From: Thereva unica | Taxonomy: Eukaryota; Arthropoda; Insecta; Diptera; Therevidae | Assembly: GCA_949987705.1 (NCBI GenBank) | Contig: OX465283.1 | Coordinates: 91,437,813 to 91,501,812, forward strand | Reading direction: 5' to 3' | DNA: 64,000 nt | In this document: piece by piece, positions 30,453-42,609 of the stretch | Position numbering within the stretch: the stretch's first letter is position 1 | How the letters are laid out: each line of letters opens with the position of its first letter | Made by a program: the position numbers and the translations under genes | Notes under the pieces: generated by a model | The model's input: the letters and a program-made list of their open reading frames with translations, nothing else | The model's database searches: none | What the model was told of the DNA's origin: nothing

Positions 30453-33101
30453 ATGAGTTCACTAAGGAAGGCAATGCTGCGAGAGCAGGCTCAGAGATCT
30501 CGTATTGAGAAATTTATTGAAAATTCGAAGAAAACTGCGACGGTAAAAAGAACCAAGGCATTCTATGAAGTAAAACTGGAACAAATGAATCAGTTATGGT
30601 TGGAGTACAAGGAGACAGATCAGTTATTAACGGATGCGTATCTATGTGACGAGTCAGATTCCGCAGCAGCACCTGAAGATACATACGTGCAAATAGAGTC
30701 GAAATATTCTGAGTATCGGAGTGAACTGCTGGAAGGACACAGGAAATTGTCTGCAGCAGAACCTCTGCCAACTCAACCTGCAACAATTCCAATGGTCCGA
30801 ACGGAGACATTTTTACCAAAGATAGAGCTACCAAACTTTGATGGGAATTATGATTCATGGTTTTCCTTCCATGATTTATTCGTGTCATTGATTCACAACA
30901 ACGTGCAATTGAGCGCAGTGCAGAAGCTGTATCACCTGAAATCATGTTTGATTGGTGATGCTGAACAACTTCTACGACACATACCAGTTACGGATAATAA
31001 CTATGACGTTTCTTGGAACAAGGTTAAGGAACGATATGAAAATAAGAGAATTTTGGTAAATCATTATTTGAAGACACTTCTCAATCAACCAAAAGTTCCA
31101 ACCGAAAATTCCACTAATTTAAAAACATTCATAGCAACAACGGATGATTGTCTACAACAAATCATCAATTTGAAAATTGATATAGAATCATGGGATCTTT
31201 TACTTATACACATCCTGATCTCAAAACTCCCGTTTGTTACGATGAAATTGTGGGAAGAAGAACAAGGCGCATCCCAAACTCTGCCTACTTACAAGGCGTT
31301 CCATGCATTCCTGTGCAAAAGACATAAGGTACTTGAGTCTATCTGTGACATTGTGTCCACAAATCAACAGCCACAACTAAATCGGACAAAACCCACTACA
31401 AGGGTTCACCATACAGTCAAAAGGAATCAGTGTCCAGCTTGCCAGGAATGTCACTGGCTTCAGAGATGCCCTAAATATGTTAATATGGACCCAACTGCAA
31501 GACGAAGGGTAGTGAGGACAGCGGGGCACTGCTTCAATTGCCTGTCGAAAAACCACGTGACGAACCAATGCAACAGTAAATTTAGATGTTTGAAGTGCAA
31601 GGAAAAACATCATACGACCTTGCATGAAGAGACACAGAGTAAGAAGTTCTACTTAGATCCAAATCCACAACAACCAAGGGAATTACACACAACTATGTTA
31701 CAATCCCAACATGATCAAACTAATCAATTACCAAACGATGCACCTATATCGTCACATCAACGAACCACTCACCAGGCCCACAGCGCTGGTGGTTCAAACA
31801 ACGTGCAAGCCTTCCTCGCAAGGGAGGGATCGCACACGTTGCTATCAACAGCCTTGGTACTCACAAGGGGGAGCAACGGACGGCAACATACTATCAGATG
31901 CCTAGTAGATAATGGCTCGGAGTCATCCTTTATTACCCAGAATACATGCAAGAAACTAGGAGTGTCCTGTAGCCCGGCAGGAGTCAACATATATGGTCTG
32001 AACACAAGGCCAACAGGGAAGTCAACGAAACAAACTAGGATTATTCTGGAATCAATGAGCGCTAGCAAATTTCAGATGTCCCAAACATTTCTAGTGGTCA
32101 ACAGTATAACCGAAAGCTTACCTAAGACAGCAATTTCAAGTCACCGGTATAACCATTTGCATGGTCTTGAACTGGCAGACCCGGGATGGTGGAAACCTGG
32201 CGACATCGATGCTTTGCTGGGTGCTGATGCATATGCTAGGATAGTTCAAGATGGTGTTCGACGAGGTGCAGAAGCAGAGCCCGTGGCAGTAAACACAAGT
32301 TTTGGATGGGTAATAATCGGACCCACACACGAGATGTCTAATACTACAGCTAACAATTTCACGATTCAAGTCACAAACGAGGATCTCAGCAATCAACTTA
32401 AACAATTCTGGGAAGAAGAAGAGCTCAATTCACAACCAATTCTGATTCAAGAAGAGCAAGAATGTTCGGACTATTATACAAAAACCCATCGACGGCTAGA
32501 GAATGGGCAATACCAAGTCAATCTCCCATTCAGATGAAACGAGAAGCCCAACTTAGGCAACTCACGTGCGATGGCCCTCAAGCGGCTGTATTGTGTGGAA
32601 AGACGGCTCAATAGCAACCCTCAACTAAGGAAAGACTATGAAGCCTGTTTACAGGAATACATCCTATCTCCTCCATCAGTGGATGGTTCGACGAGGCCTC
32701 CCGATCAGCCATCAGGCAGTTCAGAAAACAAGAGAGAATATCCGAAGGCGTTGCCAGAACAAACAAAATACACGAAGTCGACATTAGAGGAACCGGCTCA
32801 GATTAATGGAAGGACCATCTCATCCTTGCAGAAGCTAAGAACTACAACCACTCTGAAGGAACTGAGGACGAGGCTTACCAACGATTTCCAGCGGTTTACG
32901 ACTCGGGAAGGGAGTGACATTTTCCTTCCAAGACAAGTGATAGAAAAACTGGACATTGGAAAAATCCAGAAGCGGAAGGGAAGAGAACAAACTATCAACC
33001 TTCCGGGACGATACCAAGTGAAGGTGAAGGTTAAGGTGAATGGTGACCTACAGTTCCACCACTACCGGAAACGAGGAGTATCGAAAGTAAAAAAATGTTG
33101 A
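30453..33101 (+). pseudogene. BEL copy 1: gag-protease joined to ORF3, pol deleted
   Basis: ATG at 30453. Gag N-terminus with a Lys/Glu-rich helix and the DUF1759-like domain (FLPKIELPNFDGNYDSWFSF, VQKLYHLKSCL), then three Cys/His knuckles (CPACQECHWLQRC, CFNCLSKNHVTNQC, CLKCKEKHH). A retropepsin-like domain follows (CLVDNGSESSF). An in-frame TGA at 32535-32537 replaces Arg found in copies 2 and 3. The same frame continues to EACLQEYI, where about 3.2 kb of pol are missing and ORF3 sequence (LSPPSVDGS) is joined in frame, ending at 33101. Confidence 0.88.
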
Positions 33102-33137
33102 TCTAATTGATCAAGATTAGATCAACGCGGGGGAGTA
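33097..33137 (+). promoter_or_regulatory. BEL copy 1 pre-LTR hairpin and polypurine tract
   Basis: GTTGATCTAAT (33097-33107) and ATTAGATCAAC (33116-33126) are a perfect 11-bp stem with loop TGATCAAG. GCGGGGGAG follows and abuts LTR2 as the plus-strand primer tract. The same layout is present in copies 2 and 3. Confidence 0.75.
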
Positions 33138-33810
33138 TGTTCAGACACTTGCTATAATATGTCGTAAGGGGACAAGTAGGCGGCGACAACTGCAACGACA
33201 AAGTAATATGTCAATAGAACTTAAGTAGGCGACGAAAGAAAATTTGGATATATGTAAAAGGCGAGCCGGAGCTTCAAAATTTTAGTCAATCACAATCATC
33301 TAAACCATCAAGTTCAAGTCAAGTTCAAGAAGTTTCGTTTTGTTATAATTATATTGTTCCCTATTAAATAAGTTGGAAGGTATGTTCTATAACTTCGGCA
33401 CATACATGTTATTTGATGACATCGTGCCCACACCAGACACTTTTTAACCACTAGCATCTGCGGCACATACATGTCGGGTCACCGAAATCGTGCCAAAGAG
33501 ACTAGTTTCTTTTTGTTGTATTGTTCTTTCAGAGCCAGACTAGCAATTTTGGTTGTATTGTTTGTATTCCTTTAATATGTCATTAAATAAATAAATAGAT
33601 AAACCTAGATAACCAATAATCAATAAACTAAGTTTACTAACCAACACAGAGTTTTAATTATCCACTCAATCCGTCTTCTTCTCTGAGTTTGCTCTGGATA
33701 GTGGTCCTTGGTACGCGTAGTGGTCACGTTTGGAACTGTTACATTTCGAACGATATTATATAAATTGCCAATCCATTCTTTCATCCGCTACACTAGACCC
33801 TCACTAAACA
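33138..33810 (+). repeat. BEL LTR2
   Basis: Full-length LTR serving as 3' LTR of copy 1 and 5' LTR of copy 2. It has a 4-base insertion in the TATA region. After its end, TTTTG joins directly to mid-gag sequence TAAATCATT because the copy 2 leader and gag N-terminus are deleted. Confidence 0.85.
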
Positions 33811-36800
33811 TTTTGATAAATCATTATTTGAAGACACTTCTCAATCAACCAAAGGTTACAACCGAAAATTCCAATAATTTAAAAACATTCATAGCAACAA
33901 CGGATGATTGTCTACAACAAATCATCAATTTGAAAATTGATATAGAATCGTGGGATCTTTTACTTATACACATCCTGATCTCAAAACTCCCGTTTGTTAC
34001 GATGAAGATGTGGGAAGAAGAACAAGGCGCATCCCAAACTCTGCCTACTTACAACGCTTTCCATGCATTCCTGTGTAAAAGACAGAAGGTACTTGAGTCT
34101 ATCTCTGACATTGTGTCAACAAGTCAACAGTCACAACCAACTCGGACAAAACCCACTACAAAGGTTCACCACACAATCAAGGGGAATCAATGTCCAGCCT
34201 GTCGGGAATGTCACTGGCTTCAGAGATGCCCTAAATATATTAATATGGACCCAACCGCAAGACGAAAGGTAGTGAGGACAGCGGGACACTGCTTCAATTG
34301 CCTATCGAAAAACCACACGACGAATCAGTGCAAGAGCAAATTTAGATGTTTGAAGTGCAAGGAAAAACATCATACGACCTTGCATGACGAGACGCAGAAG
34401 TCTTACTCAGAGCCAAAGTCACAACAACATGATCAAACGAGTCAAAGACCAGACGATACACCTATATCGTCACATCAACGAACCACTCACCAGGCCCACA
34501 GCGCTGGTGGTTCAAACAACGTGCAAGCCTTCCTCGCAAGGGAGGGATCGCACACGTTGCTATCAACAGCCTTGGTACTCACAAGGGGGAGCAACGGACG
34601 GCAACATACTATCAGATGCCTAGTGGATAATGGCTCGGAGTCATCCTTTATTACCCAGAATACATGCAAGAAACTAGGAGTGTCCTGTAGCCCGGCAGGA
34701 GTCAACATATATGGTCTGAACACAAGGCCAACAGGGAAGTCAACGAAACAAACTAGGATTATTCTAGAATCAATGAGCGCTAGCAAATTTCAGATGTCCC
34801 AAACATTTCTAGTGGTCAACAGTATAAGCTTACCTAAGATAGCAATTTCAAGTCACCGGTATAACCATTTGCATGGTCTTGAACTGGCAGACCCAGGATG
34901 GTGGAAACCTGGCGACATCGATGCTTTGCTGGGTGCAGATGCATATGCTAGGATAGTTCAAGATGGTGTTCGACGAGGTGCAGAAGCAGAGCCCGTGGCA
35001 GTAAACACAAGTTTTGGATGGGTAATAATCGGACCCACACACGAGATGTCTAATACTACAGCTAACAATTTCACGATTCAAGTCACAAACGAGGATCTCA
35101 GCAATCAACTTAAACAATTCTGGGAAGAAGAAGAGGTCAATTCACCACCAATTCTGAGTCAAGAAGAGCAAGAATGTTCGGACTATTATACAAAAACCCA
35201 TCGACGGCTAGAGAATGGGCAATACCAAGTCAATCTCCCATTCAGACGAAACGAGAAGCCCAACTTAGGCAACTCACGTGAGATGGCCCTCAAGCGGATG
35301 TATTGTGTAGAAAGACGGCTCAATAGCAACCCTCAACTAAGGAAAGACTATGAAGCCTGTTTACAGGAATACATCCAGCTGGGACACATGGTTGAAACAA
35401 GCCAGCCCAACGACGGTGAACCAAACTATTACATCCCACATCATGCGGTAATAAAAGAGAGCAGCACCACCACCAAAGTGAGAGTTGTATTTGATGCGTC
35501 TGCGAAAACGACTAATGGTCATTCGTTGAATGATTTTTTGCTAGCTGGCCCAACAATACAATCCAAGTTGTTTTGCACTCTACTAAGATGGAGAAGACAT
35601 AGAATAGCTGTCCATGCAGATATCGAGAAAATGTATCGAATGGTTCAGGTATCACCAGAACATCGGACATATCAACGAATTCTCTGGCGGCATCAAACTC
35701 AAGGCAATGTTCAAGACTATATGCTGACAACGGCAACTTTTGGAACAACAGCTGCTCCTTATTTGGCGATTAGAACACTGAACCAACTGGCAGTAGATGA
35801 GAAGCAGAACTTCCCACTTGCATCTAAGGTAACTGAGTCTGATTTCTATGTGGATGATTTATTGACAGGCACGGATGATGTCAAAGAAGCACTTGAACTG
35901 CAGTTCCAACTACTCACAATGCTCAAGTCAGGTGGATTCAATCTGAGGAAGTGGAGCAGTAACGAGAAGCAAGTGCTTGAACAATTACCAATGAAGTACA
36001 GAGAGCATAAAGATTTGGTGACATTTTCAGAGCCGAATGCAATAAAGACTCTGGGGGTCCGTTGGCAACCGTGTTCTGATCACTTCTCTTTTCAATTCAA
36101 GCTGCATAAAGAACATAACGTCATAACTAAGAGAACAATCTTATCAGAAGTGGCGTCGTTATATGATCCTCTAGGGTTGCTACAACCAGTGATAATCGTT
36201 GCTAAAATGTTAATCCAGGATTTATGGCTGACAGGGTGTTCATGGGACCAACAAGTGCCAGAACATATAGCCAAAAATTGGGAAAACTACAAGGCGGATT
36301 TACATAATATAAACAAAATTACAATTCCTAGGTGGATCCACTATTCTCCACAACATGACATGCAAATCCATGGCTTCTGCGACGCATCAATGCGAGCAAC
36401 TGCTGCTGTGATCTATTTGCGAGTCACGGACAACGAAGGCAACATTATGTCGACACTACTAACCTCGAGAACTAAGGTAGCATCAACCAAACCAATGACT
36501 ATACCTCGATTGGAACTGAACAGTGCGTTGCTATTAGCACGATTGTTGAAAGAAACTGTATCTAGCATGAACTTACAAGGAATTCCGCTAATTGCGTGGA
36601 CTGATTCGACCATCGTGCTCGAATGGATCCGACAACATGCGTCGAGATGGAAAACCTACGTGGCGAATCGAGTTTTACAAATACAGGAACTTGTGAAGTA
36701 TGACCAGTGGAGACATGTTTCAACGCAATGGAATCCTGCCGATCTTGCGAGCAGAGGAACCACTGCAAATTCACTAATAGACAACCATCTATGGCTTAAC

Positions 36801-38399
36801 GGTCCACCTTGGCTCACTAAATCACCGACAGACTGGCCGACAGGGGCCATCGTCAAGGAGGATACAACATTAGAGGCTAAGGAACGCACAACGGCTTTGG
36901 TATCTACAAGTGAAGATGACGTAATGTTCCGGTATTCATCGTTTACACGAACTATCCGAATAATAGCAATGTTACGACGCTTCATTCACAACCTGAGGGA
37001 TCCCATGAACAAAGAATTGCAAGCAATCACTACGGAAGAACTGAATCAGGCAGAACGGACAATTTTAGGGCGAGTCCAACAAGTTGCTTTCCATTTTGAG
37101 CTACAAAGCCTTCTAAATGACAAACGTCTATCGTCAAGCAGCAAGTTACTCACATTAAATCCATTTGTTGACGAACATGGTTTAATCAGGGTAGGAGGAC
37201 GTTTAAAGAACGCTGCAATTCCATACACACAAAAACATCCCATCATAATTCCGCGAGATCATCACGTAACAAATCTAATTGTAGACAAAACACACCATGA
37301 TACGTTGCATGGTGGTACATCCTTAGTGCTAGCAACAACAAGGAACAAATACTGGATTCTCGATGGTAGGAGATGCATTACTTCAAGAATACATCGGTGC
37401 ATTACCTGCACGAGATATCGGCAATCCACGACCCATCAACTAATGGGAAATCTACCTCAGTGCAGAACTACAATGGCGAAGGCATTTACGCATACAGGAG
37501 TCGACTATGCCGGGCCTTTTAACATAAAGGCAGCTAAACATCGAAATGCCAAAATATCTAAAGGATATGTGTGTGTCTTCGTCTGCATGTCAACTAAGGC
37601 GGTACACATCGAGTTAACTTCTGATCTCACAGCGGAAGCATTTGTAGCTGGATTCAAACGCTTCATGGCCAGGCGAGGAAAATGCACAGACATATATTCT
37701 GACTGTGGCACAAATTTTGTCGGCGGAAGAAAATTGCTCGATAAAGAATTAAGCCAAGCCATCAAGGAATCAAGTCCAGCAATGGAAAGATACTTAGCAG
37801 ACTTATCTATAAACTGGCACTTCAATCCACCAGCTGCGCCACACTTTGGAGGTTTGTGGGAGGCCGGTGTCAAATCCATCAAACACCACATTAAAAGGAT
37901 AATGGGAAACTCCATTTATACTTTTGAAGAATTTACAACGATCCTCAACCAAATCGAAGCGTGTTTAAATTCAAGACCAATATGTTATGTACCCAACAAT
38001 TCAGAAGATCCACTCATCCTAACTCCAGGTCATTTTCTTATTGGTCAATCGTTAATGGTATTACCAGAAGCAGAGTCAAGAACAGGCAACACCTCACTCA
38101 ATATACGATGGCAACACACCAAGAACATTATGTCACAATTCTGGGACAAGTGGTCGAAAGATTATCTCAATCAACTGCAGCAGAGACCCAAGTGGCAACG
38201 ACAACAGACCAATCTGCAAGTAGGACAGGTAGTGCTGGTGAAAGGCGACAAAACACCGCCGGCAGTATGGCCTCTTGGGATCATAGAAGAACTATTCCCG
38301 GGGAACGATGGACTAATTCGGGTGGTACAAGTTCGCACCAATATGGGTCAAGTTAAACGGCCAATCACAAAATTGTGCCCTCTACCGATACAGGTCTAA
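33811..38399 (+). CDS. pol: BEL copy 2 gag-pol polyprotein, gag N-terminus deleted, pol complete
   Basis: The frame is open from within LTR2 (33708) to TAA 38397-38399. About 660 bases covering leader and gag N-terminus are missing, joined at an ATTTTG shared by both break points. Then: gag knuckles; retropepsin-like domain with DNGS (near 34627); RT with VVFDASAKT, HADIEKMYRMV and YVDD (35847-35858); RNase H (HGFCDAS near 36370, PRLELNSALL); integrase with HHCC finger (HHDTLHGG to CITC), DDE residues in VDYAGPF, SDCGTNF and GGLWEAG; and the BEL C-terminal domain ending KLCPLPIQV. All catalytic motifs are present without a stop. Without a gag N-terminus and leader it could act only with help from another copy; that is inference. 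Confidence 0.92.
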
Positions 38400-38473
38400 G
38401 TACATACACCCAACAGTCCAACACTTTGTAGATATACATTTTAAATTCAAAATTTATCATTAACATATTTCAG

Positions 38474-38989
38474 ATGGGTAACCGGTATGAATGTGAGGAG
38501 GAAGATTACTGGGACAATTGGGACACCTACCTACACATTGATGAAGAGGTCTCGTTATCTCCTCCATCAGTGGATGGTTCGACGAGGCCTCCTGATCAAC
38601 CATCAGGCAGGTCAGAAAATAAGAGAGAGTATCCAAGGGCGTTGCCAGAACAGACCAGATTCACGAAGTCGATACTAGAGGAACCGGCTCAGATTAATGG
38701 AAGGACCATTTCATCCTTGCAGAAGCTAAGACCTACAACCACTCTGAAGGAACTGAAGACGAGGTGTACCAATGATTTCCAGAGGTTTACGACTCGGGAA
38801 GGGAGTGACATTTTCCTTCCAAGACGAGTGATAGAAAAACTGGACATTGGAAAAATCCAGAAGCGGAAGGGAAGAGAACAAACCATCAACCTTCCGGGAC
38901 GATACCAAGTGAAGGTGAAGGTTAAGGCGAATGGGGACCTACAGTTCCACCACTACCGGAAACGAGGAGTATCGAAGGCAAAATGTTGA
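38474..38989 (+). CDS. BEL ORF3, 171 codons downstream of pol, function unknown
   Basis: ATG at 38474, 75 bases after the pol stop. The N-terminus is acidic and aromatic (YECEEEDYWDNWDTY), the middle is rich in Pro/Ser/Glu (SPPSVDGSTRPPDQ) and the C-terminus is strongly basic (KIQKRKGREQ, then YQVKVKVKANGDLQFHHYRKR). I see no signal peptide, membrane segment or cleavage motif, so it is not an ordinary envelope protein. Most of its sequence is also kept, in frame with upstream gag, in copies 1 and 3. I do not recognise the family. Confidence 0.7.
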   Translation: MGNRYECEEEDYWDNWDTYLHIDEEVSLSPPSVDGSTRPPDQPSGRSENKREYPRALPEQTRFTKSILEEPAQINGRTISSLQKLRPTTTLKELKTRCTNDFQRFTTREGSDIFLPRRVIEKLDIGKIQKRKGREQTINLPGRYQVKVKVKANGDLQFHHYRKRGVSKAKC

Positions 38990-39025
38990 TCTAATTGATC
39001 AAGATTAGATCAACGCGGGGGAGCA
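38985..39025 (+). promoter_or_regulatory. BEL copy 2 pre-LTR hairpin and polypurine tract
   Basis: Perfect 11-bp stem 38985-38995 with 39004-39014, followed by GCGGGGGAGCA and LTR3. Confidence 0.75.
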
Positions 39026-39694
39026 TGTTCAGACACTTGCTATAATGTGTCGTAATGGGACAAGTAGGCGGCGACAACTGCAACGACAAAGTAATATGTC
39101 AATAGAACTTAAGTAGGCGACGAAAGAAAATTTGGATATAAAAGGCGAGCCGGAGCTTCAAAATTTCAGTCAATCACAATCATCTAAACCATCAAGTTCA
39201 AGTCAAGTTCAAGAAGTTTCGTTTTGTTATAATTATATTGTTCCCTATTAAATAAGTTGGAAGGTATGTTCTATAACTTCGGCACATACATGTCATTTTA
39301 TGACATCGTGCCCACACCAGACACTTTTTAACCACTAGCATCTGCGGCACATACATGTCGGGTCACCGAAATCGTGCCAAAGAGACTAGTTTCTTTTTGT
39401 TGTATTGTTCTTTCAGAGCCAGACTAGCAATTTTGGTTGTATTGTTTGTATTCCTTTAATATGTCATTAAATAAATAAATAGATAAACCTAGATAACCAA
39501 TAATCAATAAACTAAGTTTACTAACCAACACAGAGTTTTAATTATCCACTCAATCCGTCTTCTTCTCTGAGTTTGCTCTGGATAGTGGTCCTTGGTACGC
39601 GTAGTGGTCACGTTTGGAACTGTTACATTTCGAACGATATTATATAAATTGCCAATCCATTCTTTCATCCGCTACACTAGACCCTCACTAAACA
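39026..39694 (+). repeat. BEL LTR3
   Basis: 669-bp LTR with intact TATAAAAG, shared by copies 2 and 3; a candidate primer-binding site TGGTGGTTCCATCC follows. Confidence 0.85.
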
Positions 39695-39752
39695 TTTTGG
39701 TGGTTCCATCCAGGATTGGCAATCTATTTTATCGACGAAATCAAGTTCTAAG

Positions 39753-42578
39753 ATGAGTTCACTAAGGAAGGCAATGCTGCGAGAGCAGGCTCAGAGATCT
39801 CGTATTGAGAAATTTATTGAAAATTCGAAGAAAACTGCGACGGTAAAAAGAACCAAGGCATTCTATGAAGTAAAACTGGAACAAATGAATCAGTTATGGT
39901 TGGAGTACAAGGAGACAGATCAGTTATTAACGGATGCGTATCTATGTGACGAGTCAGAGTCCGCAGCAGCACCTGAAGATACATACGTGCAAATAGAGTC
40001 GAAATATTCTGAGTATCGGAGTGAACTGCTGGAAGGACACAGGAAATTGTCTGCAGCAGAACCTCTGCCAACTCAACCTGCAACAATTCCAATTGTCCGA
40101 ACGGAGACATTTTTACCAAAGATAGAGCTACCAAAGTTTGATGGGAATTATGATTCATGGTTTTCCTTCCATGATTTATTCGTGTCATTGATTCACAACA
40201 ACGTGCAATTGAGCGCAGTGCAGAAGCTGTATCACCTGAAATCATGTTTGATTGGTGATGCTGAACAACTTCTACGACACATACCAGTTACGGATAATAA
40301 CTATGACGTTTCTTGGAACAAGGTTAAGGAACGATATGAAAATAAGAGAATTTTGGTAAATCATTATTTGAAGACACTTCTCAATCAACCAAAAGTTCCA
40401 ACCGAAAATTCCACTAATTTAAAAACATTCATAGCAACAACGGGTGATTGTCTACAACAAATCATCAATTTGAAAATTGATATAGAATCATGGGATCTTT
40501 TACTTATACACATCCTGATCTCAAAACTCCCGTTTGTTACGATGAAATTGTGGGAAGAAGAACAAGGCGCATCCCAAACTCTGCCTACTTACAAGGCGTT
40601 CCATGCATTCCTGTGCAAAAGACATAAGGTACTTGAGTCTATCTGTGACATTGTGTCCACAAATCAACAGCCACAACTAAATCGGACAAAACCCACTACA
40701 AGGGTTCACCATACAGTCAAAAGGAATCAGTGTCCAGCTTGCCAGGAATGTCACTGGCTTCAGAGATGCCCTAAATATGTTAATATGGACCCAACTGCAA
40801 GACGAAGGGTAGTGAGGACAGCGGGGCACTGCTTCAATTGCCTGTCGAAAAACCACGTGACGAACCAATGCAAAAGTAAATTTAGATGTTTGAAGTGCAA
40901 GGAAAAACATCATACGACCTTGCATGAAGAGACACAGAGTAAGAAGTTCTACTCAGATCCAAATCCACAACAACCAAGGGAATTACACACAACTATGTTA
41001 CAATCCCAACATGATCAAACTAACCAATTACCAAACGATGCACCTATATCGTCACATCAACAAACCACTCACCAGGCCCACAGCGCTGGTGGTTCAAACA
41101 ACGTGCAAGCCTTCCTCGCAAGGGAGGGATCGCACACGTTGCTATCAACAGCCTTGGTACTCACAAGGGGGAGCAACGGACGGCAACATACTATCAGATG
41201 CCTAGTGGATAATGGCTCGGAGTCATCCTTTATTACCCAGAATACATGCAAGAAACTAGGAGTGTCCTGTAGCCCGGCAGGAGTCAACATATATGGTCTG
41301 AACACAAGGCCAACAGGGAAGTCAACGAAACAAACTAGGATTATTCTAGAATCAATGAGCGCTAGCAAATTTCAGATGTCCCAAACATTTCTAGTGGTCA
41401 ACAGTATAACCGAAAGCTTACCTAAGATAGCAATTTCAAGTCACCGGTATAACCATTTGCATGGTCTTGAACTGGCAGACCCAGGATGGTGGAAACCTGG
41501 CGACATCGATGCTTTGCTGGGTGCAGATGCATATGCTATGATAGTTCAAGATGGTGTTCGACGAGGTGCAGAAGCAGAGCCCGTGGCAGTAAACACAAGT
41601 TTTGGATGGGTAATAATCGGACCCACACACGAGATGTCTAATACTACAGCTAACAATTTCACGATTCAAGTCACAAACGAGGATCTCAGCAATCAACTTA
41701 AACAATTCTGGGAAGAAGAAGAGGTCAATTCACCACCAATTCTGAGTCAAGAAGAGCAAGAATGTTCGGACTATTATACAAAAACCCATCGACGGCTAGA
41801 GAATGGGCAATACCAAGTCAATCTCCCATTCAGACGAAACGAGAAGCCCAACTTAGGCAACTCACGTGCGATGGCCCTCAAGCGGCTGTATTGTGTGGAA
41901 AGACGGCTCAATAGCAACCCTCAACTAAGGAAAGACTATGAAGCCTGTTTACAGGAATACATCCAGCTGGGACACATGGTTGAAACAAGCCAGCCCAACG
42001 ACGGTGAACCAACCTATTACATCCCACATCATGCGGTAATAAAAGAGAGCAGCACCACCACCAAAGTGAGAGTTGTATTTGATGCGTCTGCGAAAACGAC
42101 TAATGGTCATTCGTTGAATGACGAAGAGGTCTCGTTATCTCCTCCATCAGTGGATGGTTCGACGAGGCCTCCCGATCAGCCATCAGGCAGTTTAGAAAAT
42201 AAGAGAGAATATCCAAAGGCGTTGCCAGAACAGACAAAATTCACGAAGTCGATACTAGAGGAACCGGCTCAGATTAATGGAAGGACCATCTCATCCTTGC
42301 AGAAGCTAAGAACTACAACCACTCTGAAGGAACTGAGGACGAGGCTTACCAACGATTTCCAGCGGTTTACGACTCGGGAAGGGAGTGACATTTTCCTTCC
42401 AAGACAAGTGATAGAAAAACTGGACATTGGAAAAATCCAGAAGCGGAAGGGAAGAAAACAAACTATCAACCTTCCGGGACGATACCAAGTGAAGGTGAAG
42501 GTTAAGGTGAATGGTGACCTACAGTTCCACCACTACCGGAAACGAGGAGTATCGAAAGTAAAAAAAATGTTGATCTAA
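39753..42578 (+). CDS. BEL copy 3: gag-protease fused in frame to ORF3
   Basis: A single 941-codon frame. It has the complete gag N-terminus, DUF1759-like domain, knuckles and retropepsin-like domain as in copy 1 but without its stop, continues through EYIQLGHMVETSQ and VRVVFDASAKTTNGHSLND at the start of RT, and there joins EEVSLSPPSVDGS of ORF3. Everything from the RT palm to the integrase end is deleted. The break points share ATGA, so the fusion arose at microhomology. The frame was kept, so a Gag-ORF3 fusion protein could be made. Confidence 0.88.
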   Translation: MSSLRKAMLREQAQRSRIEKFIENSKKTATVKRTKAFYEVKLEQMNQLWLEYKETDQLLTDAYLCDESESAAAPEDTYVQIESKYSEYRSELLEGHRKLSAAEPLPTQPATIPIVRTETFLPKIELPKFDGNYDSWFSFHDLFVSLIHNNVQLSAVQKLYHLKSCLIGDAEQLLRHIPVTDNNYDVSWNKVKERYENKRILVNHYLKTLLNQPKVPTENSTNLKTFIATTGDCLQQIINLKIDIESWDLLLIHILISKLPFVTMKLWEEEQGASQTLPTYKAFHAFLCKRHKVLESICDIVSTNQQPQLNRTKPTTRVHHTVKRNQCPACQECHWLQRCPKYVNMDPTARRRVVRTAGHCFNCLSKNHVTNQCKSKFRCLKCKEKHHTTLHEETQSKKFYSDPNPQQPRELHTTMLQSQHDQTNQLPNDAPISSHQQTTHQAHSAGGSNNVQAFLAREGSHTLLSTALVLTRGSNGRQHTIRCLVDNGSESSFITQNTCKKLGVSCSPAGVNIYGLNTRPTGKSTKQTRIILESMSASKFQMSQTFLVVNSITESLPKIAISSHRYNHLHGLELADPGWWKPGDIDALLGADAYAMIVQDGVRRGAEAEPVAVNTSFGWVIIGPTHEMSNTTANNFTIQVTNEDLSNQLKQFWEEEEVNSPPILSQEEQECSDYYTKTHRRLENGQYQVNLPFRRNEKPNLGNSRAMALKRLYCVERRLNSNPQLRKDYEACLQEYIQLGHMVETSQPNDGEPTYYIPHHAVIKESSTTTKVRVVFDASAKTTNGHSLNDEEVSLSPPSVDGSTRPPDQPSGSLENKREYPKALPEQTKFTKSILEEPAQINGRTISSLQKLRTTTTLKELRTRLTNDFQRFTTREGSDIFLPRQVIEKLDIGKIQKRKGRKQTINLPGRYQVKVKVKVNGDLQFHHYRKRGVSKVKKMLI

Positions 42579-42609
42579 TTGATCAAGATTAGATCAACGC
42601 GGGGGAGTA
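42569..42609 (+). promoter_or_regulatory. BEL copy 3 pre-LTR hairpin and polypurine tract
   Basis: Perfect 11-bp stem 42569-42579 with 42588-42598, then GCGGGGGAGTA and LTR4. Confidence 0.75.

Noticed and set aside
31377..32405. Antisense open frames within BEL gag and protease
   Set aside because: They recur in all three copies only because the sense sequence is conserved; composition and length fit mirror frames.
38474..38989. BEL ORF3 as an envelope gene (endogenous errantivirus-like)
   Set aside because: There is no signal peptide, membrane segment, Cys pattern or cleavage site, and it is too short.
32600..42140. BEL copies 1 and 3 as reverse-transcribed spliced transcripts
   Set aside because: The pol deletions start and end at different places in the two copies and the break points lack GT...AG borders; short homologies explain them better.
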